A stretch of 64,000 bases of DNA from Sphingomonas sp. Leaf67 (GTDB lineage: Bacteria > Pseudomonadota > Alphaproteobacteria > Sphingomonadales > Sphingomonadaceae). The DNA is taken from assembly GCF_001421965.1 (NCBI RefSeq), contig NZ_LMLP01000025.1:1-64000 (forward strand). The letters run 5' to 3'. The notes under the pieces were generated by a model. That model did no database searches. It was not told where the DNA came from and saw only the letters and a program-made list of their open reading frames with translations. Shown piece after piece: positions 9,411 to 17,221 of this stretch. Within the stretch, counting starts at the first letter, position 1. Each line of letters opens with the position of its first letter. The position numbers and the translations under genes were made by a program.

Positions 9411-10094
9411 ATGCTGATCGCTATTCCCGACGTGCTGGACGAAGCCACCCTCCACCGCGTTCGCGCGCTGATCGAGGGTGGCGAATGGGTCGACGGCAAC
9501 GTCACCTCCGGCCCGCAATCCGCGCTGGCCAAGCGCAACCGCCAGTTGCCCGAGGACAGCGCGGCCGCGCGCGAGGCCGGTGGCATCGTGCTCGACGCGC
9601 TCGGCCGGTCGCCGCTGTTCATCGCCGCCGCGCTGCCGCTGAAGGTCTTTCCGCCGCTCTTCAACCGGTATGAGGGCGGGGAGGCATTCGGGCTGCACGT
9701 CGATAACGCCATCCGCATGAAGCGCGGAACCGATTTCCGCATCCGCAGCGACCTGTCGGCGACCTTGTTCCTCGAAGACCCCGCCAGCTATGACGGCGGC
9801 GAACTGGTGATCGAGGAGCGCTTCGGTTCGCAGACGGTGAAGCTGCCGGCCGGGCATATGGTGCTGTATCCCGCCTCCAGCCTGCACCGGGTGACGCCGG
9901 TCACGCGCGGCGTGCGCACCGCCGCCTTCTTCTGGCTCCAGTCGATGGTCCGTGACGACGGCGAACGCCGGCTGCTGTTCGACCTCGACCAGTCGGTGCA
10001 GGCGCTGGGTGGCGATCGGGGGCAGGGGGATGCGGTGGTGGTCCGGTTGACGGGCCTGTATCACAACCTGTTGCGCCGCTGGGCCGACGCATGA
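9411..10094 (+). CDS. piuC: PiuC/YbiX-type Fe(II)/2-oxoglutarate dioxygenase
   Basis: PKHD-type hydroxylase, 227 residues. The double-stranded beta-helix core has the iron ligands H96-x-D98 (GLHVDNA) and H159 in [12 protein letters not shown], with R169 as likely 2-oxoglutarate ligand. The family (PiuC, YbiX) sits next to catecholate-siderophore receptors. Its substrate is unsettled, though a role in releasing or handling iron is assumed. It follows the receptor by 19 bp and overlaps the next gene by ATGA, so it belongs to the same operon. Confidence 0.9.
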   Translation: MLIAIPDVLDEATLHRVRALIEGGEWVDGNVTSGPQSALAKRNRQLPEDSAAAREAGGIVLDALGRSPLFIAAALPLKVFPPLFNRYEGGEAFGLHVDNAIRMKRGTDFRIRSDLSATLFLEDPASYDGGELVIEERFGSQTVKLPAGHMVLYPASSLHRVTPVTRGVRTAAFFWLQSMVRDDGERRLLFDLDQSVQALGGDRGQGDAVVVRLTGLYHNLLRRWADA

Positions 10095-10720
10095 GCGTTG
10101 CCGCCAAACGCCGGCGCAACTGGCGCGCATGGTGGGCGAAACAGCTGATCGCGTGGCACTGGATCAGCGCCGGCATCTCGCTGGCGGCGATGCTGCTGTT
10201 CGCGGTCACCGGCATCACGCTGAACCATGCTGCGACGATCTCGGCCGAACCCGTCGTCGCCGAACGGCAGGGACAACTGTCTGCCAGCCTGCTGCGTCCG
10301 CTCGGCAAAGCGGCAGAGGCAAAGGCGACCATTCCGCCGGGGGTCGCTGCCGATATCGAACGACAGGTGGCGCTGAACGTCGCTGCGCATCCCGTCGAAT
10401 GGTCGGAGGGCGAGGCCTATGTCGCGCTGCCGCGTCCCGGCGGCGATGCATGGGTCAGCATCGACCTGACCAGCGGGGCGATCCGCGCCGAGACGACCGA
10501 TCGTGGCTGGATCAGCTACCTCAACGACCTGCACAAGGGGCGTAATGCCGGCATCGCATGGTTCTGGTTCCTCGACGTGTTCGCCATCGCCTGTGTCCTG
10601 TTCTCGATCACCGGGCTGTTGCTGCTGCAACTCCATGCCAAGCGGCGGCCGTCCACCTGGCCGCTGGTCGCGGCAGGGGTGGCGTTGCCGGTGATCCTCG
10701 CCTTGTTCCTGATCCATTGA
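10091..10720 (+). CDS. PepSY-associated transmembrane protein
   Basis: Membrane protein of 209 residues with a PepSY-TM layout. A first membrane helix ([26 protein letters not shown]) is followed by a periplasmic PepSY-like region, then a second helix pair ([27 protein letters not shown] and the C-terminal [17 protein letters not shown]). His residues at the membrane edges (WHW, NDLHKG) resemble those of haem- or flavin-linked ferric reductases of this group. ATGA overlap with piuC. Together with DUF2271, DUF4198 and ApbE downstream it forms a recurring gene set thought to move electrons for iron reduction. The precise role is inferred. Confidence 0.82.
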   Translation: MSVAAKRRRNWRAWWAKQLIAWHWISAGISLAAMLLFAVTGITLNHAATISAEPVVAERQGQLSASLLRPLGKAAEAKATIPPGVAADIERQVALNVAAHPVEWSEGEAYVALPRPGGDAWVSIDLTSGAIRAETTDRGWISYLNDLHKGRNAGIAWFWFLDVFAIACVLFSITGLLLLQLHAKRRPSTWPLVAAGVALPVILALFLIH

Positions 10721-10741
10721 ATGTCCGGGGGAAATAGTCCG

Positions 10742-11230
10742 ATGCGCATCCTGTCACTCGCGGTTCTGGGCGGTGCGACCGTCGCTGCCGCACCCGCGCC
10801 GCCCGCGGGGACGATCACCGTCACCGTCCCGCGCCTGTCGGTCGCCGAATATCACCGCCCCTATGTGGCGGTGTGGGTCGAACCGGCGGGCGGCGGCGCG
10901 GCGCGCACGCTGGCGCTGTGGTATGATGTCCGCAAGTCCGGGGCGGAGCCGGGGACGAAATGGCTCGCCGACCTGCGAGCCTGGTGGCGAAAGGGGGGCC
11001 GCGGCCTGAAACTGCCCGCCGACGGTGTCAGCGGCGCGACCCGCGCCCCCGGTGCCCACACGATCCCGCTTCCCGCCGACCTGCGCCCGGGCAGCTATGT
11101 GCTGAACGTCGAAGCCGCCCGCGAAACCGGTGGCCGCGAACTGGTACAGGTACCGCTGACCGTGCCCGTCAGGGCCGCCCGCGCTAGCGGATCGCACGAA
11201 CTGGGCGCCGTGACGCTCGCCGCCCGCTGA
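10742..11230 (+). CDS. DUF2271 exported protein
   Basis: Small exported protein of about 162 residues with a DUF2271-type core: VAVWVEPAGGGAARTLALWYDV, then KWLADLRAWWRKG, then VSGATRAPGAHTIPLP. The VSGATRAPG motif resembles the flavinylation-site consensus (DgxSGAT), in which Thr accepts FMN through ApbE. I take ATG 10742 (MRILSLAVLGGATVAAAPAPP as signal peptide, GGGGGA upstream) rather than the in-frame ATG at 10721 directly after the previous stop. It is probably covalently flavinylated by the ApbE encoded two genes on. That is inference from the motif and context. Confidence 0.78.
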   Translation: MRILSLAVLGGATVAAAPAPPAGTITVTVPRLSVAEYHRPYVAVWVEPAGGGAARTLALWYDVRKSGAEPGTKWLADLRAWWRKGGRGLKLPADGVSGATRAPGAHTIPLPADLRPGSYVLNVEAARETGGRELVQVPLTVPVRAARASGSHELGAVTLAAR

Positions 11231-11250
11231 CCCTTCGAAGGATGATGCCC

Positions 11251-12096
11251 ATGCCCCGTTTCGCGCGCCACCTGCTTGCCGCCGCCGCCCTGCTTTCCAT
11301 TCCCACCGTCGTGTCCGCGCATCGCCTGTGGATGCTGCCGTCGGGAACGGTATTCTCGGGCACCGATAGCTGGGTGACGGTCGATTTCGCCGCATCGAAC
11401 GACCTGTTCTATGCCGACCATCAGCCGGGACGTCTGGAGGGGGTCACGATATGGCAGCCCGACGGCAGCGCCGGGCAGTTGCAGAACGGTGCGACCGGCC
11501 GGTACCGGTCGGTGTTCGACGTAAAGCTCGACAAGCCCGGAACGTGGAAGATCGGGACCGAGATGTCGGGCCTGATGGGCAGCTTCAAGGTGAATGGCGA
11601 GGAAAAGCGCGTCGGCGGTCGCGGCGGGCCACCGGGACCGGATGGCGTGCGCCGTCCGCCGCTGACCGTCGCCGACATTCCCGCCGATGCGACCGACGTG
11701 AAGCTGACCGAAACGACCAACCGCAACCAGATCTTCGTGACCGCCGGGGAGCCGACCCGCACGGTGCTCAAACCGACGGGCAAGGGACTGGAGATCGATT
11801 TCCTGACCCATCCCGACGAACTGGTTGCGGGAGAGGCGGCGCGGTTCCGCTTCCTCGTCGACGGACAACCGGCATCGGGATTGAAGGTGACGGTGGTGCC
11901 CGGCGGCAAACGCTATCGCAACGCCGAGGGTGCGCGTGAGCTGACGACCGGCGCCGACGGGGTGCTGGCGATCGATTGGCCGGCGGCGGGGATGTATTGG
12001 CTGAACGCATCGCACGAGGATGCGAAGCCGAGCGTCGCGCGCGCGACCGCCCGGCGCATGGGCTATGTCACCACGCTGGAGGTGATGACGCCCTGA
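11251..12096 (+). CDS. DUF4198 exported protein
   Basis: Exported beta-rich protein of about 281 residues. A signal peptide (RHLLAAAALLSIPTVVSA) is followed directly by HRLWMLPSGTVF, the His-starting N-terminus typical of DUF4198 (a CbiK/NikM-like periplasmic family linked to metal uptake). The mature N-terminal His could bind metal. Three ATGs lie close together (11242, 11245, 11251). I prefer 11251 because of its spacing from GAAGG. The C-terminal half is Ig-like (VAGEAARFRFLVDGQPASG, GMYWLNASHED). It lies in the iron operon between DUF2271 and ApbE. Confidence 0.8.
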   Translation: MPRFARHLLAAAALLSIPTVVSAHRLWMLPSGTVFSGTDSWVTVDFAASNDLFYADHQPGRLEGVTIWQPDGSAGQLQNGATGRYRSVFDVKLDKPGTWKIGTEMSGLMGSFKVNGEEKRVGGRGGPPGPDGVRRPPLTVADIPADATDVKLTETTNRNQIFVTAGEPTRTVLKPTGKGLEIDFLTHPDELVAGEAARFRFLVDGQPASGLKVTVVPGGKRYRNAEGARELTTGADGVLAIDWPAAGMYWLNASHEDAKPSVARATARRMGYVTTLEVMTP

Positions 12097-12113
12097 GCCC
12101 GCCGCCGCGCATC

Positions 12114-13070
12114 GTGCTGCCGACCGAACCATCGGCGGCGGCACTGACAGATCACGATCCGGGCGCAGCCGTCGCGACCCTGTCCGGGGTTGCGATGGGG
12201 ACGCGCTGGACGGTTACGTGCGCGCTGTCCGAAGGGGCCGACGCGGACGGGCTGCGCGCGGCGATCGATGCCCGGTTGCGCGACCTCGTACTGCAGATGA
12301 GCCATTGGGAGCGGGGGTCCGAACTCTGCCGGTTTAACGCGCTGCCTGCCGGGGGCTGGGCCGATCTGTCGCCGGACTTCGCGGCGGTCGTCGACCTGTC
12401 GCTGCGGGTGGCCCATGCCAGCCACGGCGCGTTCGATCCCGCGATCGGCCGTCTGGTCGATCTGTGGGGGTTCGGGCCGCCCGGACCGCAGCCCGAACCC
12501 GGTATCGCCGCGATCGCCGCAGCGCAGGAGACTGGCGGATGGCATCGCCTGCGGCGTGATCCGGCGGGACGGCGCCTTCGGCAGCCCGGTGGTTTGGCGC
12601 TGGACCTGTCGGGCGTGGCGAAGGGCTATGCCGCCGATGCGATTGCCGACCTGCTGGCCGAACGGGCGGTACGGCATTGTCTGGTCGAAATCGGGGGGGA
12701 ATGCATCGGGCGGGGGATGCGCCCGGATGGTGACCCATGGTGGGTCGACCTCGAAGATCCGCTCGACACGGGGCACCCGCCGTTGCGCCTCGCGCTGCAC
12801 GAATGCGCCGTCGCGACCTCCGGCAACTATGTCCGCGGTGACCATTCGCTCGATCCCCGGACGGGGCGTCCGGCGACGAACGGGGTCGTGTCGGTCAGCG
12901 TCGTTGCCGGGACCGCAGCATTCGCTGACGCCCTGGCAACTGCGATCCTGGTGGCTTACCCCGATAATGGTTTGGTCGAAGAACAGAATATCGCGGCACG
13001 TATTTTGGTGACAACTGGTACTTCTGTGAAAGAAATTCTGACGCCGCAGTTTGCGCGTATGATCATTTAA
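12114..13070 (+). CDS. apbE: ApbE, FAD:protein FMN transferase
   Basis: Attaches FMN covalently to Thr of target proteins. Family motifs are MGTRWTVTCAL near the start, SHGAFDPAIGRLVDLWGFG, the binding stretch LALDLSGVAKGYAADAI, VEIGGECIGRG, and FADALATAILVAYP with the Mg-ligand Asp/Thr. The start is uncertain. The open frame continues upstream inside the DUF4198 gene, and GTG 12114 is the first start codon after that gene ends, without a strong ribosome site. No export signal or lipobox is visible in this reading, which is unusual for the periplasmic form. The likely client is the DUF2271 protein upstream. The final 30 codons become AT-rich. Confidence 0.85.
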   Translation: MLPTEPSAAALTDHDPGAAVATLSGVAMGTRWTVTCALSEGADADGLRAAIDARLRDLVLQMSHWERGSELCRFNALPAGGWADLSPDFAAVVDLSLRVAHASHGAFDPAIGRLVDLWGFGPPGPQPEPGIAAIAAAQETGGWHRLRRDPAGRRLRQPGGLALDLSGVAKGYAADAIADLLAERAVRHCLVEIGGECIGRGMRPDGDPWWVDLEDPLDTGHPPLRLALHECAVATSGNYVRGDHSLDPRTGRPATNGVVSVSVVAGTAAFADALATAILVAYPDNGLVEEQNIAARILVTTGTSVKEILTPQFARMII

Positions 13071-13419
13071 AATTTGTTCGGTAAATTACGTAATAATATT
13101 CATAATTCTATAATAATGATCGCACGTGTCTCGAAGAAATTTCGTATTGACAGAGCGCCATTTTAGCGGTCAGTGGTGTGGAAGTGTGGCGCGGCTGCCA
13201 TAAAAAAGGTGAGTCTGTGTCCGATGGTGAGCGGGGTTTAGCCAAATGTAAACGTAGGTTTCTGGATCCGGTCAGGCGGTCAACCGCTGACCGCTCTCGG
13301 ATCTGCGACGGCAATAGCGGAAATTCTATAAGGAAGTTGTTAATCTAAATATTTCAATCGACCGGTGATTTCTAACGGCCGGATTACGAGCAGGAAACGG
13401 AAATTTATCTTCAGGAAAC
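13071..13419. other. AT-rich convergent gap after apbE
   Basis: About 350 bp, much richer in A and T than the rest of the window, between two convergent genes. It contains a small hairpin at 13276-13294 but no recognisable gene. The 68-residue minus-strand frame at 13108-13314 shows no family features. Confidence 0.6.
13276..13294. other. Short hairpin in the convergent gap
   Basis: GCGGTCA and TGACCGC form a perfect 7-bp stem with a 5-base loop. It lies between the convergent apbE and inhibitor genes. No T-run follows on either strand, so it is not a typical intrinsic terminator. Confidence 0.35.
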
Positions 13420-13722
13420 TTATCCGCATTTTATATCGACGATATAACCTTCGCCGTCCACGATCAGGTTGATGCGATCCTGCACGAAATCCATCGTCGC
13501 CATGTCACCCGGCCGCAGGATACGCACTCGCGAGTTGTTGGCAGCCGCCCGGCGGACATTGTCCGAAAGCTTTGCACCGACCTTCACGTTCGCGAGGCCG
13601 CATAAGGCCAGTGTAGGACCAAGATCGATGCCGGCACTACGCCCGGCCGGTGTTCCCGGTCGTGGCGGCGGCGATGCCTGAACCGTCATCGCGATCACTC
13701 CTGCCCAGATGAAAATCGACAT
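13420..13722 (-). CDS. I78-family protease inhibitor
   Basis: Exported inhibitor of 100 residues. A short signal peptide (MSIFIWAGVIAMTVQA) and a Pro-rich linker lead to a domain with two Cys (41 and 99, probable disulfide) and the I78 core RVRILRPGDMATMDFVQDRI, ending DGEGYIVDIKCG. I78 proteins are potato-inhibitor-I-like inhibitors of serine proteases. I chose the ATG at 13722 (GAGGGA four bases upstream). The gene lies 56 bp downstream of an RTX subtilisin on the same strand, so the natural reading is a protease and its own inhibitor made from one transcript. The inhibitor may protect the periplasm or cell surface. Confidence 0.85.
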   Translation of the reverse strand: MSIFIWAGVIAMTVQASPPPRPGTPAGRSAGIDLGPTLALCGLANVKVGAKLSDNVRRAAANNSRVRILRPGDMATMDFVQDRINLIVDGEGYIVDIKCG

Positions 13723-13778
13723 ATATCCCTCGATCGACACCGGTGCAGGCAACGCGCCTGCACCGGTGCTGCGTGGTA

Positions 13779-16238
13779 TCAGGCGTACGCGGCCGGCAAA
13801 TGGGTGCCGTCGTTCATGGCATACACGTAATACCCGTCCTTCATCCCCATATAGACGAGACCCTTCGTCGCGTCCAAGCCGTCGATGGCGACCCGGTCCC
13901 CGCTGTTGCCCATATCGAGATTGAGGAGCTTGTTCGTTCCCAAACCGATATAGCCATCGCGGTTGCCGTCGCGGATCGCGCGGGTCGTGTACAACCGGTC
14001 GTCCGATGCGAAGTCGGTGATGCGGTCCATTCCAGACGTACGGGCGTTGTCGAAGAAGAAGATGTCCGCGCCTGCCCCGCCGGTAAGGATATCCGAACCG
14101 GTGCCACCGTCGAGCCAGTCGCGGCCCGCTCCGCCGTTCAGCGTATCGGCACCCGCCGCACCGAACAGCTTGTCGTCGCCGCGCATGCCATGGAGTTCGT
14201 TGGCAAGGCTGTTGCCCGTCACGTTGTCGTTACCGTCACCGGTCACGGCATTCTCGATCACTGTCTTCGCGCCCAGGGTGAATGCGACCGTGCCGTCGAA
14301 GCTGTTCTGACCGCCCTTGGCGAGATTGATCGTCGCATCGCCGGAGATCGCCGCCGCGTTGATCCAGTCGGTGCCACCATTCGTATCGATCAGTGCGCCA
14401 CGCCCGGACTCACCCGCAATCGCCGCCATCGCGAAGAATTCATCGGTGTACGTGTAGACGTCGTTCGCGTCGGCCTTGGCACCATACAGGTCCAACTTGA
14501 CGCTGTTGATGGTCGTGACCGCCGATGAATAATGCTCCTGAAACTGAAGCGTCCAGGTACCCTCGGTTTGGACGCCACGGAACCCGGCGAAGCCAAACGT
14601 AAAGGACTGATCACCCGCAACCGGCGAAGCGAACGCGTTCAGCGTATCTACAAACGCTTCGGTACCGTCGGGCGCGATGAGCTTCAGCTTGAGCGTGCCG
14701 AGCGACCCGGGAATGGCACCCCGTCCGGTAAAGTCATACAGGCTGCTGTAATTGATGGACATGTCGACGTGTTCGAGGTCGACATTGCCGTCGATCTTGA
14801 AACTGAACGACGTCGGCTTGGTCGAGAAATCGTTGTTTAGAGCGTCTCCGGAATAACTGTCGCCAGCCGCAGCAACCAGATTGACGGCAAGGGTCGGCGT
14901 CGACAGCTTCACCTCGTTCGCCGACGTGCGCGCCTCGCCGAACAAACCCCATACTTCCGACATGCGCACCGCGTTATAGGCGTTGACCCCGCCGAAACCG
15001 TAATCGGTGGAGTAATGATACGCACCACCGTTCCAGTTGGCGTCGTCGCCGGCCAGCTTGAAGGTCGAATCGTTCAGCACGAAGTCGGTACCGCCAAACT
15101 CGTACGTGGTGCGCGGCGTATCGAACGGGACCGGCATCGTCGCCGATGCGGCCAGAATGTTGGAAACGTCGCGCCAACCCAGATCCGGGTTCGCATCGAG
15201 CATCAGGGCGACGACGCCCGTCACCATCGGTGCGGCTGCCGACGTGCCGCCGAAATCGTCGGTATAATCGAGCTTGCCGCCCGGATCGCCAACCAGATTA
15301 TACCCGTCGCGACCCAGAAGATCGGTAGTGACCACGCCATTGCCACCGAGTTCAACAAAGTCGCTCGAGGGTGCGGAAACCAGCAGATGAGCACCGCGTG
15401 TGCTATAATAGGACGAGCTGCCGTCCAGATCGCGATAGGCCCCGACGGCGACGACATGCCGATCGGTGGTCGAACCCTGCCCCTCGCCGTCGATACGGTT
15501 GTTGCCGGCGGCCTTCACGCTGATCGTGCCCAGCCCGTTGCGCCCTGCTTCGGCAACATAGGCGAACGTCTGTGTTAGCGTATATTCACCCGTATTCTCC
15601 GTACCCCGATCGCCGCCGGTGCCATAATAGGCTCCGCTGCCCCAGCTATGATTGACGACGTCGAACTTTGCCGCCTGGTTCATTGCCTGGTAGAAAAGCG
15701 TCAGATCGTTGGCATTGACGAAGATGCCCTGATCGAGCTTGCCACCGGAATAGGGGTCGAAGATGTTCGCGCTGCCGATCGTCGCCTCATAGGCGATGCC
15801 CACGGTGCCTTCGCCATTGCGTTCCGCGGCGATGATGCCAGCGACCGCGGTGCCGTGCCCCCCCGAAGCCGGACGATAGTCGCCATCGAACCGCTTGCCG
15901 TCGATAACGATATCGAGGCTCTTGTCATAGTTGCCGTCCAGATCGGGGTGATCATATTGTACGCCGGCGTCATAGCCTCCGACTTTCACGCCCTTGCCGG
16001 TATATTCCTGCCACACCGTATCGAGACGACCAAGCTTGGCCAGATGCCATTGTTCGGCGGCGATGGGGTCGGTAACGCCGCCGATGGCGGCAGACGGCGT
16101 ATTGGATGTCGATACACCGCCGGTACCGGTCGACGGCATCAGATGATATTTGCCATCTCCCGACCCGATGATCGCGAAATCGGCGTTGTCGGAGATCGTG
16201 CCGGGAAGCCCGTAACGAATATTGGTGCTGGCTGTCAT
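13779..16238 (-). CDS. Secreted subtilisin (S8) with P-domain and RTX repeats
   Basis: Serine endopeptidase of about 819 residues. Catalytic residues are Asp near 90 (YDAGVQYDHPDL), His near 128 (GGHGTAVAGIIAA) and Ser near 333 (GGTSAAAPMVTGVVALML), with oxyanion Asn in AAGNN. A proprotein-convertase P-domain spans roughly 466-605 (jelly-roll, ending INSVKLDLYG). GGxGxDxxx calcium-binding repeats follow at about 670-740. There is no Sec signal. RTX repeats and the uncleaved C-terminus indicate type I secretion, but no type I exporter lies in this window. ATG 16238 is preferred to upstream starts because GGGGGC precedes it. An I78 inhibitor gene follows. AT-rich flanks and a nearby IS relic hint at acquisition. 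Confidence 0.93.
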   Translation of the reverse strand: MTASTNIRYGLPGTISDNADFAIIGSGDGKYHLMPSTGTGGVSTSNTPSAAIGGVTDPIAAEQWHLAKLGRLDTVWQEYTGKGVKVGGYDAGVQYDHPDLDGNYDKSLDIVIDGKRFDGDYRPASGGHGTAVAGIIAAERNGEGTVGIAYEATIGSANIFDPYSGGKLDQGIFVNANDLTLFYQAMNQAAKFDVVNHSWGSGAYYGTGGDRGTENTGEYTLTQTFAYVAEAGRNGLGTISVKAAGNNRIDGEGQGSTTDRHVVAVGAYRDLDGSSSYYSTRGAHLLVSAPSSDFVELGGNGVVTTDLLGRDGYNLVGDPGGKLDYTDDFGGTSAAAPMVTGVVALMLDANPDLGWRDVSNILAASATMPVPFDTPRTTYEFGGTDFVLNDSTFKLAGDDANWNGGAYHYSTDYGFGGVNAYNAVRMSEVWGLFGEARTSANEVKLSTPTLAVNLVAAAGDSYSGDALNNDFSTKPTSFSFKIDGNVDLEHVDMSINYSSLYDFTGRGAIPGSLGTLKLKLIAPDGTEAFVDTLNAFASPVAGDQSFTFGFAGFRGVQTEGTWTLQFQEHYSSAVTTINSVKLDLYGAKADANDVYTYTDEFFAMAAIAGESGRGALIDTNGGTDWINAAAISGDATINLAKGGQNSFDGTVAFTLGAKTVIENAVTGDGNDNVTGNSLANELHGMRGDDKLFGAAGADTLNGGAGRDWLDGGTGSDILTGGAGADIFFFDNARTSGMDRITDFASDDRLYTTRAIRDGNRDGYIGLGTNKLLNLDMGNSGDRVAIDGLDATKGLVYMGMKDGYYVYAMNDGTHLPAAYA

Positions 16239-16350
16239 GCTGTTCGCCCCCATGGAAGTTTTCAACGGCCGCCAGCTTCGTCCCACGACGAACCTCACTG
16301 GCGTAATCGGACCGCAGGTCGGCCCGGACGTCGCACCGAAGCGATGAGGT

Positions 16351-16380
16351 ACATAGTGAAGGCTACTATTAGTATGTCAA
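16351..16380 (-). promoter_or_regulatory. Candidate promoter of the protease-inhibitor operon
   Basis: On the minus strand TTGACA (16375-16380) is followed 18 bp later by CTATGT (16351-16356), in locally AT-rich DNA. This would leave a leader of about 100 bases before the protease start. The -10 match is weak. Confidence 0.4.
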
Positions 16381-16480
16381 CATTTTTGTAACCATTTTGT
16401 GGGGCGGATGCGAAGGGGTAGGGCACATCGTCCTTTTGGATGTCGCCGATCGTGCGGCGGTTTGAAGCGTCCCGGGTTTT

Positions 16481-16680
16481 TGGAAGGCTCCTATCGATGA
16501 GCAGGCGCGGGGATGGGTGCTGACGTCGATCGCCGGGAAGGTCGGTTGCACGACCGGAACACCGCGCCGTTGGTGCCACGAGCAGGCCAGCCGGCGAGCG
16601 GGACCAGCGGCGCAAGCCGCCGATGACCGGGAACGGCTCAGATTACCGGAGCGGGAGGCGAAGGACCTGCGGCGGGCGAC
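16481..16680 (+). pseudogene. Relic of an IS3-family orfA
   Basis: Translation in one frame gives DEQARGWVLTSIAGKVGCTT, then a Trp, then ERLRLPEREAKDLRRA. This matches the order of an IS3 OrfA of a different group from the intact element (SIAxKxGC helix-turn-helix, then a leucine-type helix ending LRRANEIL). Similarity stops after LRRA, and no start codon, orfB or terminal repeat is recognisable, so it is a decayed fragment. Confidence 0.6.
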
Positions 16681-17221
16681 CTCTACAAGGCGGAGGGGAT
16701 CCACAGGTGAGGAACGCCTTAGCAAAGGTATGTACCGAGCAGCGCGTCACGTCGTACGATGCCGAACATCATTCGGCCGTGAACCGCGTCTTCGTTGACG
16801 ATGTTCAACACCTAGACGCTGCGGGGGGCCATGTGTCGTTCCTGCCTGACGAGCAGTTCAGGCTGGAAGCGGACGGTATCTGCAAACGACCATTGTCTTG
16901 CGGGAAAAGAAGTGTGTCAGACCGCTCCGCAGGAAAGAAGGCGACCGGCGCCTCGCCGCTGCGGCCTGCCGCGCTTTTGCGACGTGGCCGCAGGTGAAGC
17001 GCCAGCCGGCGTTGCAGTTCAGCTGCTGCCGATCCTGTGTCGCTACCAGTACGACCGTAGCCGGGCCGACTCCGGTCTGCGTGATGGCGGGCGTGGCGAT
17101 CGAGCTCCGGCAACAACAGCGGGTTGCCGGCGTTCGCCCGCCATCGATCGGCACCATGGCGGGAAGGTTCGCTCCTCGTTTCGCTCCCTCAAAACCGCCG
17201 ATGCCGTTGGTCAGGCATTTC
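16681..17221. other. Gap of about 540 bp without a recognised gene
   Basis: It lies between the IS3 relic and the end of the GH95 gene. Several short frames exist on both strands, the longest about 100-125 codons, but none shows a family motif or signal sequence. It may be further decayed mobile DNA. Confidence 0.5.

Noticed and set aside
7547-9742. 731-codon minus-strand frame across the siderophore receptor
   Set aside because: Antisense shadow without domain features.
13276-13294. Hairpin considered as an intrinsic terminator between apbE and the inhibitor gene
   Set aside because: No T-run follows on either strand, so it is listed only as a hairpin.
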